DNA from: Arthrobacter sp. V1I7
Lineage (GTDB): Bacteria > Actinomycetota > Actinomycetes > Actinomycetales > Micrococcaceae
Direction of reading: 5' to 3'
Length of the DNA: 64,000 nt
Assembly: GCF_030817015.1 (NCBI RefSeq)
Contig: NZ_JAUSYS010000001.1
Coordinates: 1,860,001 to 1,924,000 of the forward strand
The stretch's first letter is position 1, and every line of letters begins with the position of its first letter. The notes beneath the pieces are model-generated. The model was not told the origin of the DNA, searched no databases, and worked only from the letters and a program-made list of their open reading frames with translations. The position numbers and the translations under genes were made by a program. Below are positions 1 through 13,542 of the stretch, one piece after another.

Positions 1-1
1 C

Positions 2-82
2 GCCTCGTTCGTGGCCGTGGAATTCCTGGGTGCGGCCTCGTTCGGACGGCGCGGCAGCCGCGGCGTGCACGCGAGGATCTGA
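2..82 (+). CDS. C-terminal end of an unrecognised protein (partial)
   Basis: An open frame enters from the left edge and ends in TGA at 80-82, giving 26 residues that finish in GSRGVHARI. The tail is rich in Gly and Arg and carries no motif I recognise. The frame has high GC at third positions, like the neighbouring genes, so it is probably the end of a real gene. No function can be assigned from this fragment. Confidence 0.4.
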   Translation, partial: ASFVAVEFLGAASFGRRGSRGVHARI

Positions 83-292
83 CGGCCCGCCGGTCCCACC
101 GTGGTAGGCTTGTTCGTTGTCTGGCAAGGCACGGACGCACAATCCACCGGTATTCAGCATTTTATGCTGTCCTGAGTCTTTTTTCCGGTGGGCTGGCGCC
201 CGGCGCCCAGTAGCAAAAGGCAGCGGTTGGCCGATGCTCTCCATCGTGGAGGCCAGTAACACTGACACACCGCAGATATTGGAAGGACACAA

Positions 293-919
293 GTGGCTAA
301 CAACACTCGTGCTCGCCGTACCGCACGCCTTTCGCGTGCACTCGGCATCGCTCTGACCCCCAAGGCCGCCAAGTACATGGAGCGCCGCCCGTACGGCCCC
401 GGTGAGCATGGCCGTGCCCGTAAGAAGCAGGACTCCGACTACGCCGTACGTCTGCGCGAAAAGCAGCGTCTGCGCGCCCAGTACGGCATCCGCGAAGCCC
501 AGATGACCCGCGCCTTCGAAGAAGCCCGCCGCACCAAGGGCCTGACCGGTGAAAACCTGATCGAACTGCTCGAGATGCGTCTCGACGCCCTCGTGCTGCG
601 TGCCGGCTTCGCCCGCACCATCGCCCAGGCCCGCCAGCTGGTTGTGCACCGCCACATCCTGGTTGACGGCATCCGCGTTGACCGCCCGTCCTTCCGCGTC
701 GCCGAGGGCCAGCTGGTCCACGTCCACAGCCGCAGCGAGACCATGGTTCCGCTCCAGGTTGCAGCAGCCGGCGCCCACCGCGACGTCCTGCCGATGGTTC
801 CGGCATACCTAGACGTCAAGCTTGACGCCCTGCAGGCACGCCTCGTGCGCCGCCCCAAGCGTTCCGAGGTCCCCGTGACCTGCGAAGAGCAGCTCGTCGT
901 GGAATTCTACGCCCGCTAG
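293..919 (+). CDS. rpsD: 30S ribosomal protein S4
   Basis: Primary rRNA-binding protein of the small subunit that nucleates assembly of the 16S 5' domain. The 208-residue length is normal. The N-terminal segment has the S4-typical RRPYGPGEHG (about residues 31-40), and an S4 RNA-binding domain lies at about 95-158 (MRLDALVLRAGFARTIAQAR). The N-terminal region has no cysteines, so this is the zinc-free form of S4. The ATG start is preceded by GGAAGGA at 281-287. The gene stands alone: about 210 bp without a gene lies upstream, including a perfect CAGCAT/ATGCTG inverted repeat at 155-169 followed by a T run, and a strong terminator follows. S4 autoregulation is known in other bacteria, but nothing here proves it. 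Confidence 0.97.
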   Translation: MANNTRARRTARLSRALGIALTPKAAKYMERRPYGPGEHGRARKKQDSDYAVRLREKQRLRAQYGIREAQMTRAFEEARRTKGLTGENLIELLEMRLDALVLRAGFARTIAQARQLVVHRHILVDGIRVDRPSFRVAEGQLVHVHSRSETMVPLQVAAAGAHRDVLPMVPAYLDVKLDALQARLVRRPKRSEVPVTCEEQLVVEFYAR

Positions 920-936
920 ATTCAACGCAACACCTT

Positions 937-974
937 ACAAAGAAGCCCGTGGCAAGCGCCGCGGGCTTCTTTGT
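937..974 (+). terminator. Rho-independent terminator after rpsD
   Basis: A perfect 13-bp inverted repeat (937-949 with 962-974) around a 12-nt loop starts 17 nt after the rpsD stop. The right arm ends CTTCTTTGT, giving the U-rich 3' side expected of an intrinsic terminator. Confidence 0.85.
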
Positions 975-1064
975 ATGTAAGGTACTTGGGGGAGTTCTGC
1001 GGCTGCCGGCTGTGCCAGTCGGAGCAGGCCGCAGGAATACGACGTAACAAGGAGATGAACGACT

Positions 1065-1439
1065 ATGTCTGGTGGCGATATTGCCGGCCTGATCGCGGCC
1101 GGAGTGTTTGCACTGCTGGTCCTGCTGCTCGCCGTGCCGATTCTGAAGCTCGGGGGAGTCTTCGACGAAGTGCGCTCTTCCATCCGCTCGATCAGCGACG
1201 GCGCCACCCCGCTTCTGGACGAAGTCACCGCCACCGTCTCCACGACAAACGAGCAGCTGAAAAAAGTCGACGGGATCGCGAACAACGTCTCGGACGCCTC
1301 GGCCAACATCTCCGCGCTGTCCTCCCTCGTGGCCGCCACCGTGGGTTCACCGCTGATCAAGGTTGCCGCGTTCAGCTACGGCGTGCGCTCCGCCCTCACC
1401 GCCCGCCAGAAGCCCACCACCGGCCGCCGCAGCCGCTAG
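1065..1439 (+). CDS. DUF948 family membrane-anchored protein
   Basis: A 124-residue protein with one N-terminal membrane segment (about residues 7-28, rich in Ala, Leu and Val). A helical region follows with Ser/Thr/Asn-rich heptad-like spacing (SIRSISDGATPLLDEV, then VDGIANNVSDASANIS), typical of DUF948. The C-terminus is basic (TGRRSR). DUF948 proteins have no established biochemical function. In actinobacteria this gene commonly lies between rpsD and alaS, as here. The ATG is preceded by AAGGAGATG at about 1050-1058. It is probably cotranscribed with the small membrane protein that starts 20 nt downstream. Confidence 0.8.
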   Translation: MSGGDIAGLIAAGVFALLVLLLAVPILKLGGVFDEVRSSIRSISDGATPLLDEVTATVSTTNEQLKKVDGIANNVSDASANISALSSLVAATVGSPLIKVAAFSYGVRSALTARQKPTTGRRSR

Positions 1440-1458
1440 TCCCGCTGGAGACACTGAT

Positions 1459-1740
1459 ATGAACAGAATCATCTGGATGGGAATCGGCGTCGCCATCGGC
1501 GTCATCGCCTTTCGCAAGGTCACCGAGGCGCAGTCCAATCTGGGCCCCGCGGGCCTTAACCGGGCCGTAGGCCGGCTCGCCGACGGCCTGTTCGACTTTG
1601 CCGGCGCCGTCCGGGAGGGCATGCAGGAGCGGGAAACCGATCTCCGCACGGCCCTTGGCCTCGACACAGGCCTCGACACAGCCCTCGATAACGGCGCAGC
1701 CCCCGGCGGCACCGGCCGCAAGGATGCAGTCCGGCGCTAG
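1459..1740 (+). CDS. Small membrane protein, DUF6167-like
   Basis: A 93-residue protein. The open frame extends further upstream, but the ATG at 1459 is chosen because GGAG lies at 1447-1450 and the frame before it overlaps the DUF948 gene. It begins MNRIIWMGIGVAIGVIAF, a short membrane segment, followed by a soluble helical part with a charged stretch (EGMQERETDLR). The C-terminus carries a short repeat, GLDTGLDTALD. Small proteins like this are found beside alaS in Micrococcaceae. The function is unknown; the context suggests cell-envelope localisation only. Confidence 0.7.
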   Translation: MNRIIWMGIGVAIGVIAFRKVTEAQSNLGPAGLNRAVGRLADGLFDFAGAVREGMQERETDLRTALGLDTGLDTALDNGAAPGGTGRKDAVRR

Positions 1741-1875
1741 CCGGGAGAGAATTAGTAAAGGGCCGTGCCCCGTCAGGGCGGCCAGGCCGGTCCGCGGACC
1801 GGAAACCATATTGTCCCGCGGCGTACACGCGTGGACCACGAACGCAGTGCATATTGAAGGGTAAGTAATCAGCTC

Positions 1876-4554
<2,679 letters not shown>

Positions 4555-4564
4555 TGGACAACCG

Positions 4565-5149
4565 GTGAACGAAGCTGCTGTGCCCGGCGACTACCCCCAG
4601 GGCGTGAAGCTGGGGGTGGACGTCGGCACCGTCCGGGTGGGTGTGGCGGTCTGTGACCGCGACGGCATCCTGGCCACACCCCTGCGCACGCTGGAACGGA
4701 ACGCGAAGAAGAATACCGACGTGCGGATCCTCGCGGCGCTGGCCGACGAGCTCCATGCCGTCGAGATCTTCGTGGGCCTTCCGCGGACGATGAAAGGCGA
4801 AGAACACGCTTCGGCGCGGATGGCCACGGACTACGCAACGCTGCTGGCGGATGCCCTCCGGAACCGCGGTTCCGAGGTCCCGGTACGGCTGGTCGACGAG
4901 CGGTTGAGCACGGTCACCGCACACCGCAACCTGCACGAAGCTGGCATGAGCAGCCGGAATCACCGTAAAGTAGTTGATCAGGTTGCGGCCGCAGGTATCC
5001 TGCAACATGCGATCGATATGCAAAAGGCCAGGGGAACGGAGATCGGAAGCCGCGTTTACGCGGAAACCGCTCCGGGGCCAACCGGGGGCGGCGCTTCTGC
5101 CGGCCCGGACGTACACACGCAATCTGCAGAAAACGGAAGGCTACAGTGA
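4565..5149 (+). CDS. ruvX: Holliday junction resolvase-like / pre-16S rRNA nuclease YqgF
   Basis: YqgF/RuvX family RNase H-fold nuclease, shown in E. coli to take part in 16S rRNA 5'-end maturation and also proposed as a Holliday junction resolvase. The 194-residue product has the family signature KLGVDVGTVRVGVAV (first catalytic Asp), a GLPRTMKGEE segment, and VRLVDERLSTVTA with the second acidic cluster. I chose the GTG at 4565; the GTG codons at 4580 and 4604 remain possible because no start has a strong Shine-Dalgarno. The stop overlaps the mltG start (GTGA at 5146-5149), which indicates translational coupling. The C-terminus, after about residue 150, is longer than in many homologues and low in complexity. 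Confidence 0.92.
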   Translation: MNEAAVPGDYPQGVKLGVDVGTVRVGVAVCDRDGILATPLRTLERNAKKNTDVRILAALADELHAVEIFVGLPRTMKGEEHASARMATDYATLLADALRNRGSEVPVRLVDERLSTVTAHRNLHEAGMSSRNHRKVVDQVAAAGILQHAIDMQKARGTEIGSRVYAETAPGPTGGGASAGPDVHTQSAENGRLQ

Positions 5150-6804
5150 GCCCGGTCAACAGTGACGACTCCCCAGGGGACGCGTTCGGCGCCTCCGGCC
5201 GACCGCTGACGCGCAAAGAGATCAGGGCCCGGGAAAAGTCCCTGATGACCCAGGGCCACGAGATCATCCCGCCGCAGGCCTTCGAGACCGGGCAGGACAG
5301 CCCGACGGCGACGCCCGCCGCAGCCCCGCCCGCCGCACCCGCGCCCGGTCCCGCGGCGCCCGCGGCAGCGGCACCGCCAGTCCATGCGCCCACATCTCCG
5401 GCCGCCGGGCCGGCGGCGCATGAGGATACTGCGTCCCAGGACACCGTCCCGGCGGAGTCCGCATCCCAGGACGCGGTGCCTGAGGACGCAGCGCGCGAGT
5501 ACGCCCCGCGCGAGTACGCCCGGCGCGAGTACGCCGGCGGCGTCATTACGGCGTCCGGGCCACACCACGAAACTGACCTTCAGCCCGGCTACGCGGCGCA
5601 CCCGGGTGCGGGGTACTCCGGCTACGCGGCCCACAGCGACGATGTCTATGGCGATGACTCCAACCGCCACCCTGACTACCACCACGAGGAAGCCGGACAC
5701 GAAGTAATGGCCGGAGCTTCCGCCAAACCCAACGGCAAGGCATCTGCCAGGAAAGTCCGCCGCCGCCGTTTCCTCGCCCTTGTGCTGACCCTGTCGGTCT
5801 TCGTGGCCGCGATCGCTGTGGGGGCGCAGTTCATCAAGCCCTTCCTTGGCGGCGACACGGTGGCCGACTACCCGGGACCGGGAACCGGCGAGGTGACGAT
5901 TACGGTTCCCCCCGGTGCGGGACCCAAATCCGTGGCCTCGGAACTCCAGGACAAGAAGGTCGTGGCCAACGCCGACGCCTTCCTGAAGGAATTCGCAGCC
6001 TCCGGCGGAGCCCTGAGCCCGGGCGACTTCAGCCTGCGCCACGAGATGAAGAATTCCGACGCCGTAGCCGTGCTGCTGAACCAGGACAAGGGCAAGGTCA
6101 TGTACTTCGCCCTCAACGCAGGCCTTCGGATCGGCGAGTCGCTGCAGGCGATTTCCGAGGGCACCGGGGTTCCGGTCGCCGAGCTGAAGAGCCTCAGCGA
6201 CTCCCCGGCCCAGTTCGGCGTTCCGTCCAGTTCGAAGAACCTCGAGGGCTTCCTCGCGCCCGGGGAATACCGCTTCCCGCTTGGCACCCCGGCCAAGGAT
6301 ATCCTGCAGGAACTCGCGTCCACCACCCTGGATGAGCTCGAGGCCCAGGGCATCACGGACCCGGCCAAACAGTACGACGTCGTCACGGTCGCCAGCATTG
6401 TCCAGGCTGAGGGCGGACAGGCGGAATACGGGGACGTGGCCGGCGCGATCTACAACCGGCTCAAGCCCGGCAACACCGAAACCAACGGGCTGATCCAGTC
6501 CGACGCAACCGTGACCTACGGTCTCGGAATCCGGAGTTTCCATATCGACGAGGCGCAGAAAGCCGATACCTCCAATCCGTACAACACGTACGCAAACACC
6601 GGCCTGCCGGCTGGGCCTGTCGGCTCGCCCGGAAAGACAGCCATCGATGCCGCAGCGAAGCCCAAGTCCAACGACTACCTCTACTGGGTGACCATCAACC
6701 TGGACACCAAGGAGACCAAGTTCTCGAGGACCCTGGCGGAACACAACGGCTACGTGCAGCAGTACAACGCCTGGTGCGAGGCCAACGCCGGACGCTGCGT
6801 ATGA
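5146..6804 (+). CDS. mltG: Endolytic murein transglycosylase MltG
   Basis: Membrane-bound lytic transglycosylase that cleaves nascent glycan strands and so sets peptidoglycan chain length. At 552 residues it is longer than E. coli MltG because of a long cytoplasmic N-terminus (about residues 1-200) rich in Pro, Ala and acidic residues, which contains a 15-bp tandem repeat. One membrane segment lies at about 207-230 ([19 protein letters not shown]). The extracellular YceG domain includes [11 protein letters not shown]; the catalytic Glu should be E422, and the first Glu of the usual IVEKE is Gln here. [17 protein letters not shown] is also conserved. The gene overlaps ruvX upstream and aroE downstream by 4 nt each. 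Confidence 0.93.
   Translation: MSPVNSDDSPGDAFGASGRPLTRKEIRAREKSLMTQGHEIIPPQAFETGQDSPTATPAAAPPAAPAPGPAAPAAAAPPVHAPTSPAAGPAAHEDTASQDTVPAESASQDAVPEDAAREYAPREYARREYAGGVITASGPHHETDLQPGYAAHPGAGYSGYAAHSDDVYGDDSNRHPDYHHEEAGHEVMAGASAKPNGKASARKVRRRRFLALVLTLSVFVAAIAVGAQFIKPFLGGDTVADYPGPGTGEVTITVPPGAGPKSVASELQDKKVVANADAFLKEFAASGGALSPGDFSLRHEMKNSDAVAVLLNQDKGKVMYFALNAGLRIGESLQAISEGTGVPVAELKSLSDSPAQFGVPSSSKNLEGFLAPGEYRFPLGTPAKDILQELASTTLDELEAQGITDPAKQYDVVTVASIVQAEGGQAEYGDVAGAIYNRLKPGNTETNGLIQSDATVTYGLGIRSFHIDEAQKADTSNPYNTYANTGLPAGPVGSPGKTAIDAAAKPKSNDYLYWVTINLDTKETKFSRTLAEHNGYVQQYNAWCEANAGRCV
5491..5535 (+). repeat. 15-bp tandem repeat (3 units) within mltG
   Basis: Three consecutive 15-bp units with consensus NNGCGCGAGTACGCC encode REYA repeats in the disordered cytoplasmic region of MltG. 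The units differ only at their first two or three bases. As a multiple of three, the repeat can change copy number without breaking the frame. Confidence 0.8.
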
Positions 6805-7730
6805 CGCTGCGGGCCGCCGTGCTTGGGCACCCCATCAGCCATTCGAAGTCACCCGCACTGCACCGGGCAGCCTATGCCCATCTCGGTGTCGAGATCGCAT
6901 ACTCGGCGATCGACGTGACCGAGGAGGACCTGCCGGCCCTCATGGCGCGCGTGCGGGAGGACGCCCGGCACGGCGAGGGCTGGCGCGGCCTGTCCGTCAC
7001 GATGCCCCTGAAAACCGCAATGGTCGCCGAAGTCGACGAGGTCCGCGGCGTGGCCCGCGCGCTCGGCGTCATCAACACCGTGGCCTTCGAGCCGTCCGCG
7101 GCCGGTGGCCACCCTGTCGGGAACACCCCGGGATCCCCCCGCCTGGTCGGCTACAACACCGACGTCGCCGGCATTGTCAACGCCCTGCGTCACGCGGGCG
7201 CCTCGGCCGCCCCCACCGCCGCCATCCTCGGCGGCGGCGGGACCGCTGCCGCAGCCATCGCAGCCCTGAGGGAACTCGGCGCCCCCGGCGCGGATGTCTT
7301 TGTGCGCGATGTCGGCCGCGCCGTCGAAGCGCGGGCCGCCTCCGCCGCCGTCGGGCTGCCGATTCGGGTGCGTCCGATCACCGGAGCCGCGGCGGGCGTG
7401 GCCGCCGCCGACGTCGTCATCTCCACGCTGCCGCCCCGCGCCGCCGATACCTTGGCAGCGGAGCTGCAGCAGGCCTTTGCGGGGGAGCGCGCCCCGGAAA
7501 CCGCCCGCAACCGTCCCGGCGTGCTGCTGGATGTGGCCTACGATCCCTGGCCGAGCCGGATCGCCGCGGCGTGGCAGGATGCCGGCGGCACGGTGGTCCC
7601 CGGACTCGAGATGCTGATCTACCAGGCGGTGGAACAGGTACGCCACTTCAGCCGGCTTGGCGACGCGGTCCCGGAGGAAGTCATAGATGTGATGTGTGTC
7701 GCAGTGGGGGCACCCCGACGGGTGTTCTGA
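6801..7730 (+). CDS. aroE: Shikimate dehydrogenase
   Basis: Reduces 3-dehydroshikimate to shikimate with NADPH in the common aromatic amino-acid pathway. The 309-residue product has the substrate-binding motif [17 protein letters not shown] (from about residue 8), catalytic Lys in [10 protein letters not shown], the NTD motif in GYNTDVAG, and the nucleotide loop GGGGTAAAA. The ATG at 6801 overlaps the mltG stop (ATGA), so I prefer it to the in-frame upstream codon at 6774. It heads a compact aro cluster, with aroC beginning 26 nt after its stop. Confidence 0.93.
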   Translation: MTLRAAVLGHPISHSKSPALHRAAYAHLGVEIAYSAIDVTEEDLPALMARVREDARHGEGWRGLSVTMPLKTAMVAEVDEVRGVARALGVINTVAFEPSAAGGHPVGNTPGSPRLVGYNTDVAGIVNALRHAGASAAPTAAILGGGGTAAAAIAALRELGAPGADVFVRDVGRAVEARAASAAVGLPIRVRPITGAAAGVAAADVVISTLPPRAADTLAAELQQAFAGERAPETARNRPGVLLDVAYDPWPSRIAAAWQDAGGTVVPGLEMLIYQAVEQVRHFSRLGDAVPEEVIDVMCVAVGAPRRVF

Positions 7731-7756
7731 GGACCTTACATGGCAGGATGGAAACT

Positions 7757-8955
7757 ATGTTGCGTTGGTTGACTGCCGGAGAATCCCATGGTCCGGCCCT
7801 GGTCGGAATTATTGAAGGCGTGCCCGCCGGTGTTGAACTCACCAGCGTCCAGATCGCGGATGCGCTGGCGCGCCGCCGGCTCGGTTACGGCCGCGGGGCG
7901 CGGATGAAGTTCGAGCAGGACGTGGTGACCATCCTCGGCGGCGTCCGTCATGGCATCAGCCAGGGCGGACCGGTAGCAATCCAGGTCGGCAACACCGAAT
8001 GGCCCAAATGGGAGCAGATCATGTCTGCCGACCCCGTGGACCCGGAGATCCTCGCTGACCAGGCCCGCAACGCCCCGCTGACGCGGCCGCGGCCGGGTCA
8101 CGCTGACTTTACCGGCATGCAGAAATACGGCTTCGACGAGGCACGTCCGGTGTTGGAACGCGCGAGTGCCCGCGAAACCGCCACCCGGGTGGCCCTCGGC
8201 ACCGTGGCCTCGGCTTTCCTGAAGCAACTCGGCATCGAACTGGTCTCCCACACCGTCTCGATCGCCAGCGTTGCCGTCCCGGAAGGCCGTCCGCTGCCGC
8301 TCCCGGGCAACGTCCTGGCCCTCGACGCGGACCCCTTGCGCTGCTTCGACCGCGAAACCTCCGACGCCATGGTGGCCGAGGTCGACGGCGCGCATAAGGA
8401 AGGTGAGACTCTCGGCGGCGTGGTCGAGGTGCTCGCCTACGGGCTTCCGCCCGGACTCGGCAGCTACGTCCACTGGGACCGCCGCCTCGATTCGCGCCTC
8501 GCCGGTGCCCTGATGGGCATCCAGGCGATCAAGGGCGTCGAAGTCGGCGACGGCTTCCTCACCGCTTCCCGCCGCGGCTCGGCTGCCCATGACGAGATCG
8601 TCAAGGACGCGGACGGCAGGATCATCCGCACGTCCAACCGGGCCGGCGGCATCGAAGGCGGCATGAGCATCGGCGATGTACTGCGCGTCCGCGCGGCCAT
8701 GAAGCCGATTGCCACCGTGCCGCGTGCCCTCCGGACCGTGGACGTCAGCACGGGGGAGGCCGCCAAGGCCCACCACCAGCGCTCCGACGTGTGTGCGGTC
8801 CCGGCGGCCGGCGTCGTCGCGGAAGCCATGGTGGCCCTTGTCCTCGCCGAAGCCGTCACGGAAAAGTTCGGCGGCGACTCGGTGGAGGAAACCGCCCGCA
8901 ACATCAAGGGTTATCTGGACAGCATTCCGGCGGCCCTGGACTCGATCGGCCAGTA

Positions 8956-8956
<1 letters not shown>
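7757..8956 (+). CDS. aroC: Chorismate synthase
   Basis: Converts 5-enolpyruvylshikimate-3-phosphate to chorismate using reduced FMN. The 399-residue product begins [17 protein letters not shown], the canonical N-terminal signature. It also carries the conserved [14 protein letters not shown] and [14 protein letters not shown] segments, and [12 protein letters not shown] in the C-terminal half. Another ATG lies three codons upstream at 7748, but the family start is MLRW. The TAG stop overlaps the GTG start of aroK (TAGTG), so the two are probably translationally coupled. Confidence 0.96.
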
Positions 8957-10633
<1,677 letters not shown>

Positions 10634-10634
<1 letters not shown>

Positions 10635-11152
10635 TGAACGGCCTCGGGGCCGGCACCAGCGAATGGCCTGATGGCGGGTTTGCCGGGATAAGGATCAATC
10701 CGGTCAGCCTGATGCCGGAGATCGTCAACGAGGACGCCTGCGCCGAGGCGCTGTCGGCTTCCGCGGATCCCGCGGACCTGATCTTCGTGCGCCTCGTCGA
10801 GGGGCACGCCGGCGAAGCAGCGGAGCTGCTGGCCGAGGCCCGGTACAAGGACCCGGATTCGCTCCGGCTGCGCATCTTCGAGGCTGACGTGCTGCGGGTC
10901 TCGAACAGCTCCGACCGGGCCGTCGAGCTGTTCCGGCAGCTGCTGGCGGAAACCCGGGGTACCCCGGACGAAGCCGTCATCCGTCAGCAGCTCGGCCGCT
11001 CCTACTTCGCCGGCGGCAATATCGCCGCCGCCGTGGAGTCCTTTGCAAGAGCGCTGGATCTCCGCGTGGCCGGTTCCGCCGACGCGGCGCTGATCTACGC
11101 CTCCACGGTGGCCCTGCAACGGGCCCGGGACGTGCTGGATCTCGCCTCCTAA
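10634..11152 (+). CDS. Tetratricopeptide-repeat-like protein
   Basis: A 172-residue soluble protein translationally coupled to aroB. The N-terminal half (NPVSLMPEIVNEDACAEALSA) has no recognised motif. Residues from about 50 on form helical pairs that look like tetratricopeptide repeats: GHAGEAAELLAEARYKDPDSLRLR, SDRAVELFRQLLAETRGTPDEA, and GNIAAAVESFARALDL. Such proteins usually mediate protein-protein contacts. I know of no defined role for it in aromatic biosynthesis. An IS element is inserted immediately behind it, and the target duplication contains its TAA stop, so the reading frame is unchanged. Confidence 0.75.
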
Positions 11153-11153
11153 G

Positions 11154-11168
11154 CCTCGATCCACCGGT
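11154..11168 (+). repeat. Left terminal inverted repeat of the IS1380 element
   Basis: The 15 bases are the exact reverse complement of 12792-12806. The adjacent CTAAG at 11149-11153 is the left copy of the target duplication and contains the TAA stop of the TPR gene. Confidence 0.9.
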
Positions 11169-11291
11169 TGTGTTTGATGGGGCAGGGTCGTTCTGATCTG
11201 GGTCCGGGTTCGGTCGATGGGCATGACGGGGTTGCCGGCCTTGCTGCCGGTGGTGTTCCTTGGTCCTGGTTGCGCCGAGTCGGCTGGGTGG

Positions 11292-12686
11292 TCAGATGGT
11301 GGCGGTCCGTGGTGGCCCGCAGGCCGCTTCGAAGAGATTTGACCAGCTGGTTTCCCAGGGCCAGTTGGCGGGCAGGTGCAGGATGATTCTCCGTGCCGAG
11401 GTCGCGATCCTGGCGGGGACGGTGATGATTTTTCGGCGGATGGTTCCGCTGCGTGCCTTGCCCAGGTCGGTGCTGGCGAGGGTGCCGATGGCGCGTGAGA
11501 GGTTGAAGGCGATGGCCGCCAGGACCAGCCAGGCTGCGTTGGCGGTGAATTTTCCCGAGGGCAGGTGCGCCAGGGCACTGTCTTTGAGGTCTGCGTTGAC
11601 CTGCTCGATTATGGCGTGTTGGCGGTGGGTTTTGTCTGCGGTGACGGTGTCTAGGGCGCTGGTGGTGAAGAAGGCGTGGAAGCGGTGGGTGTCGAACAGG
11701 GTCTGTTGCCCCGCGCTGGCTTTGGCGTTCAGTTCCGGGATCCGGCGCACGACCAGGCGCCCGTGGATGCGTTCGGCTTTCTTTCGGCCCACGAAGGCAG
11801 TGAAGGCGGTTTCGGCGACTTCCGCCGAGGAAATCCAGGCTCCGGTGGTTTCATCGCGGACTGCGTCGGTGTATTGGATTGTGGTCCAGGCCTGCTCGTT
11901 GATGGTGGCGATGGAGCGTTTGACGGCCGGGTCCATCCTGGCGGTAATGGACACTTTTGCGCCTGCGCGGTGGGCAGCGGCGACAACTGAGTGGCCGTAG
12001 AACGCGCTGTCGGCACGCAGCAGCACCAGCCCGGTGGCGTCCTTGCCACGCAGCCGTTTCACGGTGGCAAGGATGTCACCGATGAACTTCCCCGCCCCGC
12101 GCGGGGACCCGGAGCTTCCCTTGCGCAGCCTCGCGCCGATGATGACCGGCGCCGCGGTCGCGGTCGAGAGGATCCCGATCAGCGCGTTCAATCCCCGGAC
12201 CCCTGAGTAACCGTATCCGGAACCCTGTTTCCGGTAGCCGTGGACTTCCTTGATGGTGTCGTCGATATCGACCAAAGCGTAATCATCGATACCGGAGGCG
12301 ATCGGGGCCACGGCGGCGACGTTCACCAGCCACCGGGCCGCGAGGGCGTCGAGCTGGCGGACATGGCCGAAAGTGAACGCCCTCAGGAACGATCCCAGAG
12401 TCGACGGGGCATATGCGCCGGCGAAGAGTTTCTTCATCCCGCCGTGCCGCAGCAAGGCCATGTCATCGATGGAATCGGCCCCGGCGACCATGCCCGCGAC
12501 CATCGCAGTGACCTTCAACCCCGCATTTGCGCCGAAGTATCCGGGCAGCGTCAGCCACTGATCAGCGAGTTCGCCCAGGCAGGTTTTCATCGCCAGCGCC
12601 ATCGCCGGGACCAGCCCTGCGGCCGACACGAGATTGGAATCATCGAACGCGGCTGACACGCGCGTGGATCTATGGAAAAGTTGCAC
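11292..12686 (-). CDS. IS1380-family DDE transposase
   Basis: A 464-residue transposase of the IS1380 group. The DDE acidic residues can be placed: the DID cluster at 140-142 (YALVDIDDTIKEVHGY), D226 in LLRADSAFYG, and E361 in HAIIEQVNADLKD, which is the YREK-like region of IS4-related enzymes. The start is GTG at 12686. The frame has no interruption, so the protein may be active. The C-terminal segment AAWLVLAAIAFNLSRAIG is also typical of the family. It occupies most of the element, leaving about 138 bp at the left end and 120 bp at the right. Confidence 0.93.
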   Translation of the reverse strand: MQLFHRSTRVSAAFDDSNLVSAAGLVPAMALAMKTCLGELADQWLTLPGYFGANAGLKVTAMVAGMVAGADSIDDMALLRHGGMKKLFAGAYAPSTLGSFLRAFTFGHVRQLDALAARWLVNVAAVAPIASGIDDYALVDIDDTIKEVHGYRKQGSGYGYSGVRGLNALIGILSTATAAPVIIGARLRKGSSGSPRGAGKFIGDILATVKRLRGKDATGLVLLRADSAFYGHSVVAAAHRAGAKVSITARMDPAVKRSIATINEQAWTTIQYTDAVRDETTGAWISSAEVAETAFTAFVGRKKAERIHGRLVVRRIPELNAKASAGQQTLFDTHRFHAFFTTSALDTVTADKTHRQHAIIEQVNADLKDSALAHLPSGKFTANAAWLVLAAIAFNLSRAIGTLASTDLGKARSGTIRRKIITVPARIATSARRIILHLPANWPWETSWSNLFEAACGPPRTATI

Positions 12687-12791
12687 CTACGAGATGCCTC
12701 TCGGATTGGCCAAACGGAGTTCTAGACAAACCCCATTTTTGCCGATCCGACAGGCATTCTCCGTTTAAACCGCCGCTCCAACCTCAACCCG

Positions 12792-12806
12792 ACCGGTGGA
12801 TCGAGG
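12792..12806 (-). repeat. Right terminal inverted repeat of the IS1380 element
   Basis: ACCGGTGGATCGAGG is the exact reverse complement of the left end. The right copy of the CTAAG target duplication follows directly at 12807-12811. Confidence 0.9.
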
Positions 12807-12840
12807 CTAAGGCGCCGTGCCGGAGGCAGCCAGGAAGCCC

Positions 12841-12862
12841 GTCCGGCGGGGGGCCGCCGGAC
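12841..12862 (+). other. GC-rich hairpin upstream of efp
   Basis: A perfect 9-bp stem (12841-12849 with 12854-12862) closes a GGGG loop. There is no T run behind it, so it is not a clear terminator. An AT-rich stretch follows at 12876-12895 (TTCTTGGATTTTTGATAATT) and probably holds the efp promoter, with GATAAT at 12888-12893 as a possible -10. This is the original sequence between the TPR gene and efp, now just right of the IS. Confidence 0.4.
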
Positions 12863-12978
12863 CCGGTAGAATGGTTCTTGGATTTTTGATAATTACGCGC
12901 TGGCGGGCCGCATGGCATGCCTGCCCGACATAAGCAGCTGGCAGCCAGAACCAGTTCGAAAAGAAACCAGAGGATACA

Positions 12979-13542
12979 GTGGCAACCACTAACGACATCA
13001 AGAACGGCACCGTCCTTAAGCTTGAGGGCCAGCTCTGGAACATCATCGAGTTCCAGCACGTCAAGCCCGGCAAGGGTGGCGCGTTCGTGCGCACCAAGAT
13101 GCGCAACGTGATGTCCGGCAAGGTCGTCGACAAGACCTTCAACGCCGGACTCAAGATCGAGACCGCCACCGTTGACCGCCGCGATTACCAGTACCTGTAC
13201 CAGGACGGCGCCGACTTCGTGTTCATGGACACCACGGACTTCGACCAGCTGACCGTGCCCGGCGCCACCGTTGGCGACGCCACCAACTTCATGCTCGAGA
13301 ACCAGATGGTCAACATCGCCATCCACGAGGGCAACCCGCTGTACATCGAACTTCCCCCGAGCGTCGTGCTCGAGATCACCTACACGGAACCGGGCCTGCA
13401 GGGTGACCGTTCCTCGGCCGGCACCAAGCCCGCCACGCTTGAGACCGGTTACGAGATCCAGGTGCCCTTGTTCGTCGAGAACAACACCAGGGTCAAGGTC
13501 GACACCCGCGACGGCAGCTACCTCGGCCGGGTCAACGACTAG
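12979..13542 (+). CDS. efp: Translation elongation factor P
   Basis: Binds between the ribosomal P and E sites and relieves stalling at polyproline. At 187 residues it has the standard length, with the N-terminal KOW-like domain ([18 protein letters not shown]), the tip loop [15 protein letters not shown] carrying the Lys that contacts the CCA end, and two OB domains ending in [12 protein letters not shown]. It starts with GTG after AGAGG (12969-12973). The stop overlaps the nusB start (TAGTGA), so the two are coupled. No modification enzyme for the tip Lys lies nearby. Confidence 0.96.
   Translation: MATTNDIKNGTVLKLEGQLWNIIEFQHVKPGKGGAFVRTKMRNVMSGKVVDKTFNAGLKIETATVDRRDYQYLYQDGADFVFMDTTDFDQLTVPGATVGDATNFMLENQMVNIAIHEGNPLYIELPPSVVLEITYTEPGLQGDRSSAGTKPATLETGYEIQVPLFVENNTRVKVDTRDGSYLGRVND

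Larger units (their letters stand above)
11154..12806 (-). mobile_element. Complete IS1380-family insertion sequence (1653 bp)
   Basis: The ends are 15-bp perfect inverted repeats (left 11154-11168, CCTCGATCCACCGGT; right 12792-12806). The element is flanked by the 5-bp direct repeat CTAAG (11149-11153 and 12807-12811), taken as the target duplication. It carries one uninterrupted transposase gene on the minus strand. Length, single ORF and terminal sequence fit the IS1380 family. The perfect repeats and intact gene suggest a recent insertion. It separates the aro/TPR operon from efp-nusB. Transposase transcription runs against the host operon. Confidence 0.92.

Noticed and set aside
1741-1875. 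T-box or attenuator upstream of alaS
   Set aside because: There is no T-box core sequence and no terminator before the alaS start; a short Ala-rich frame would be meaningless in this GC content.
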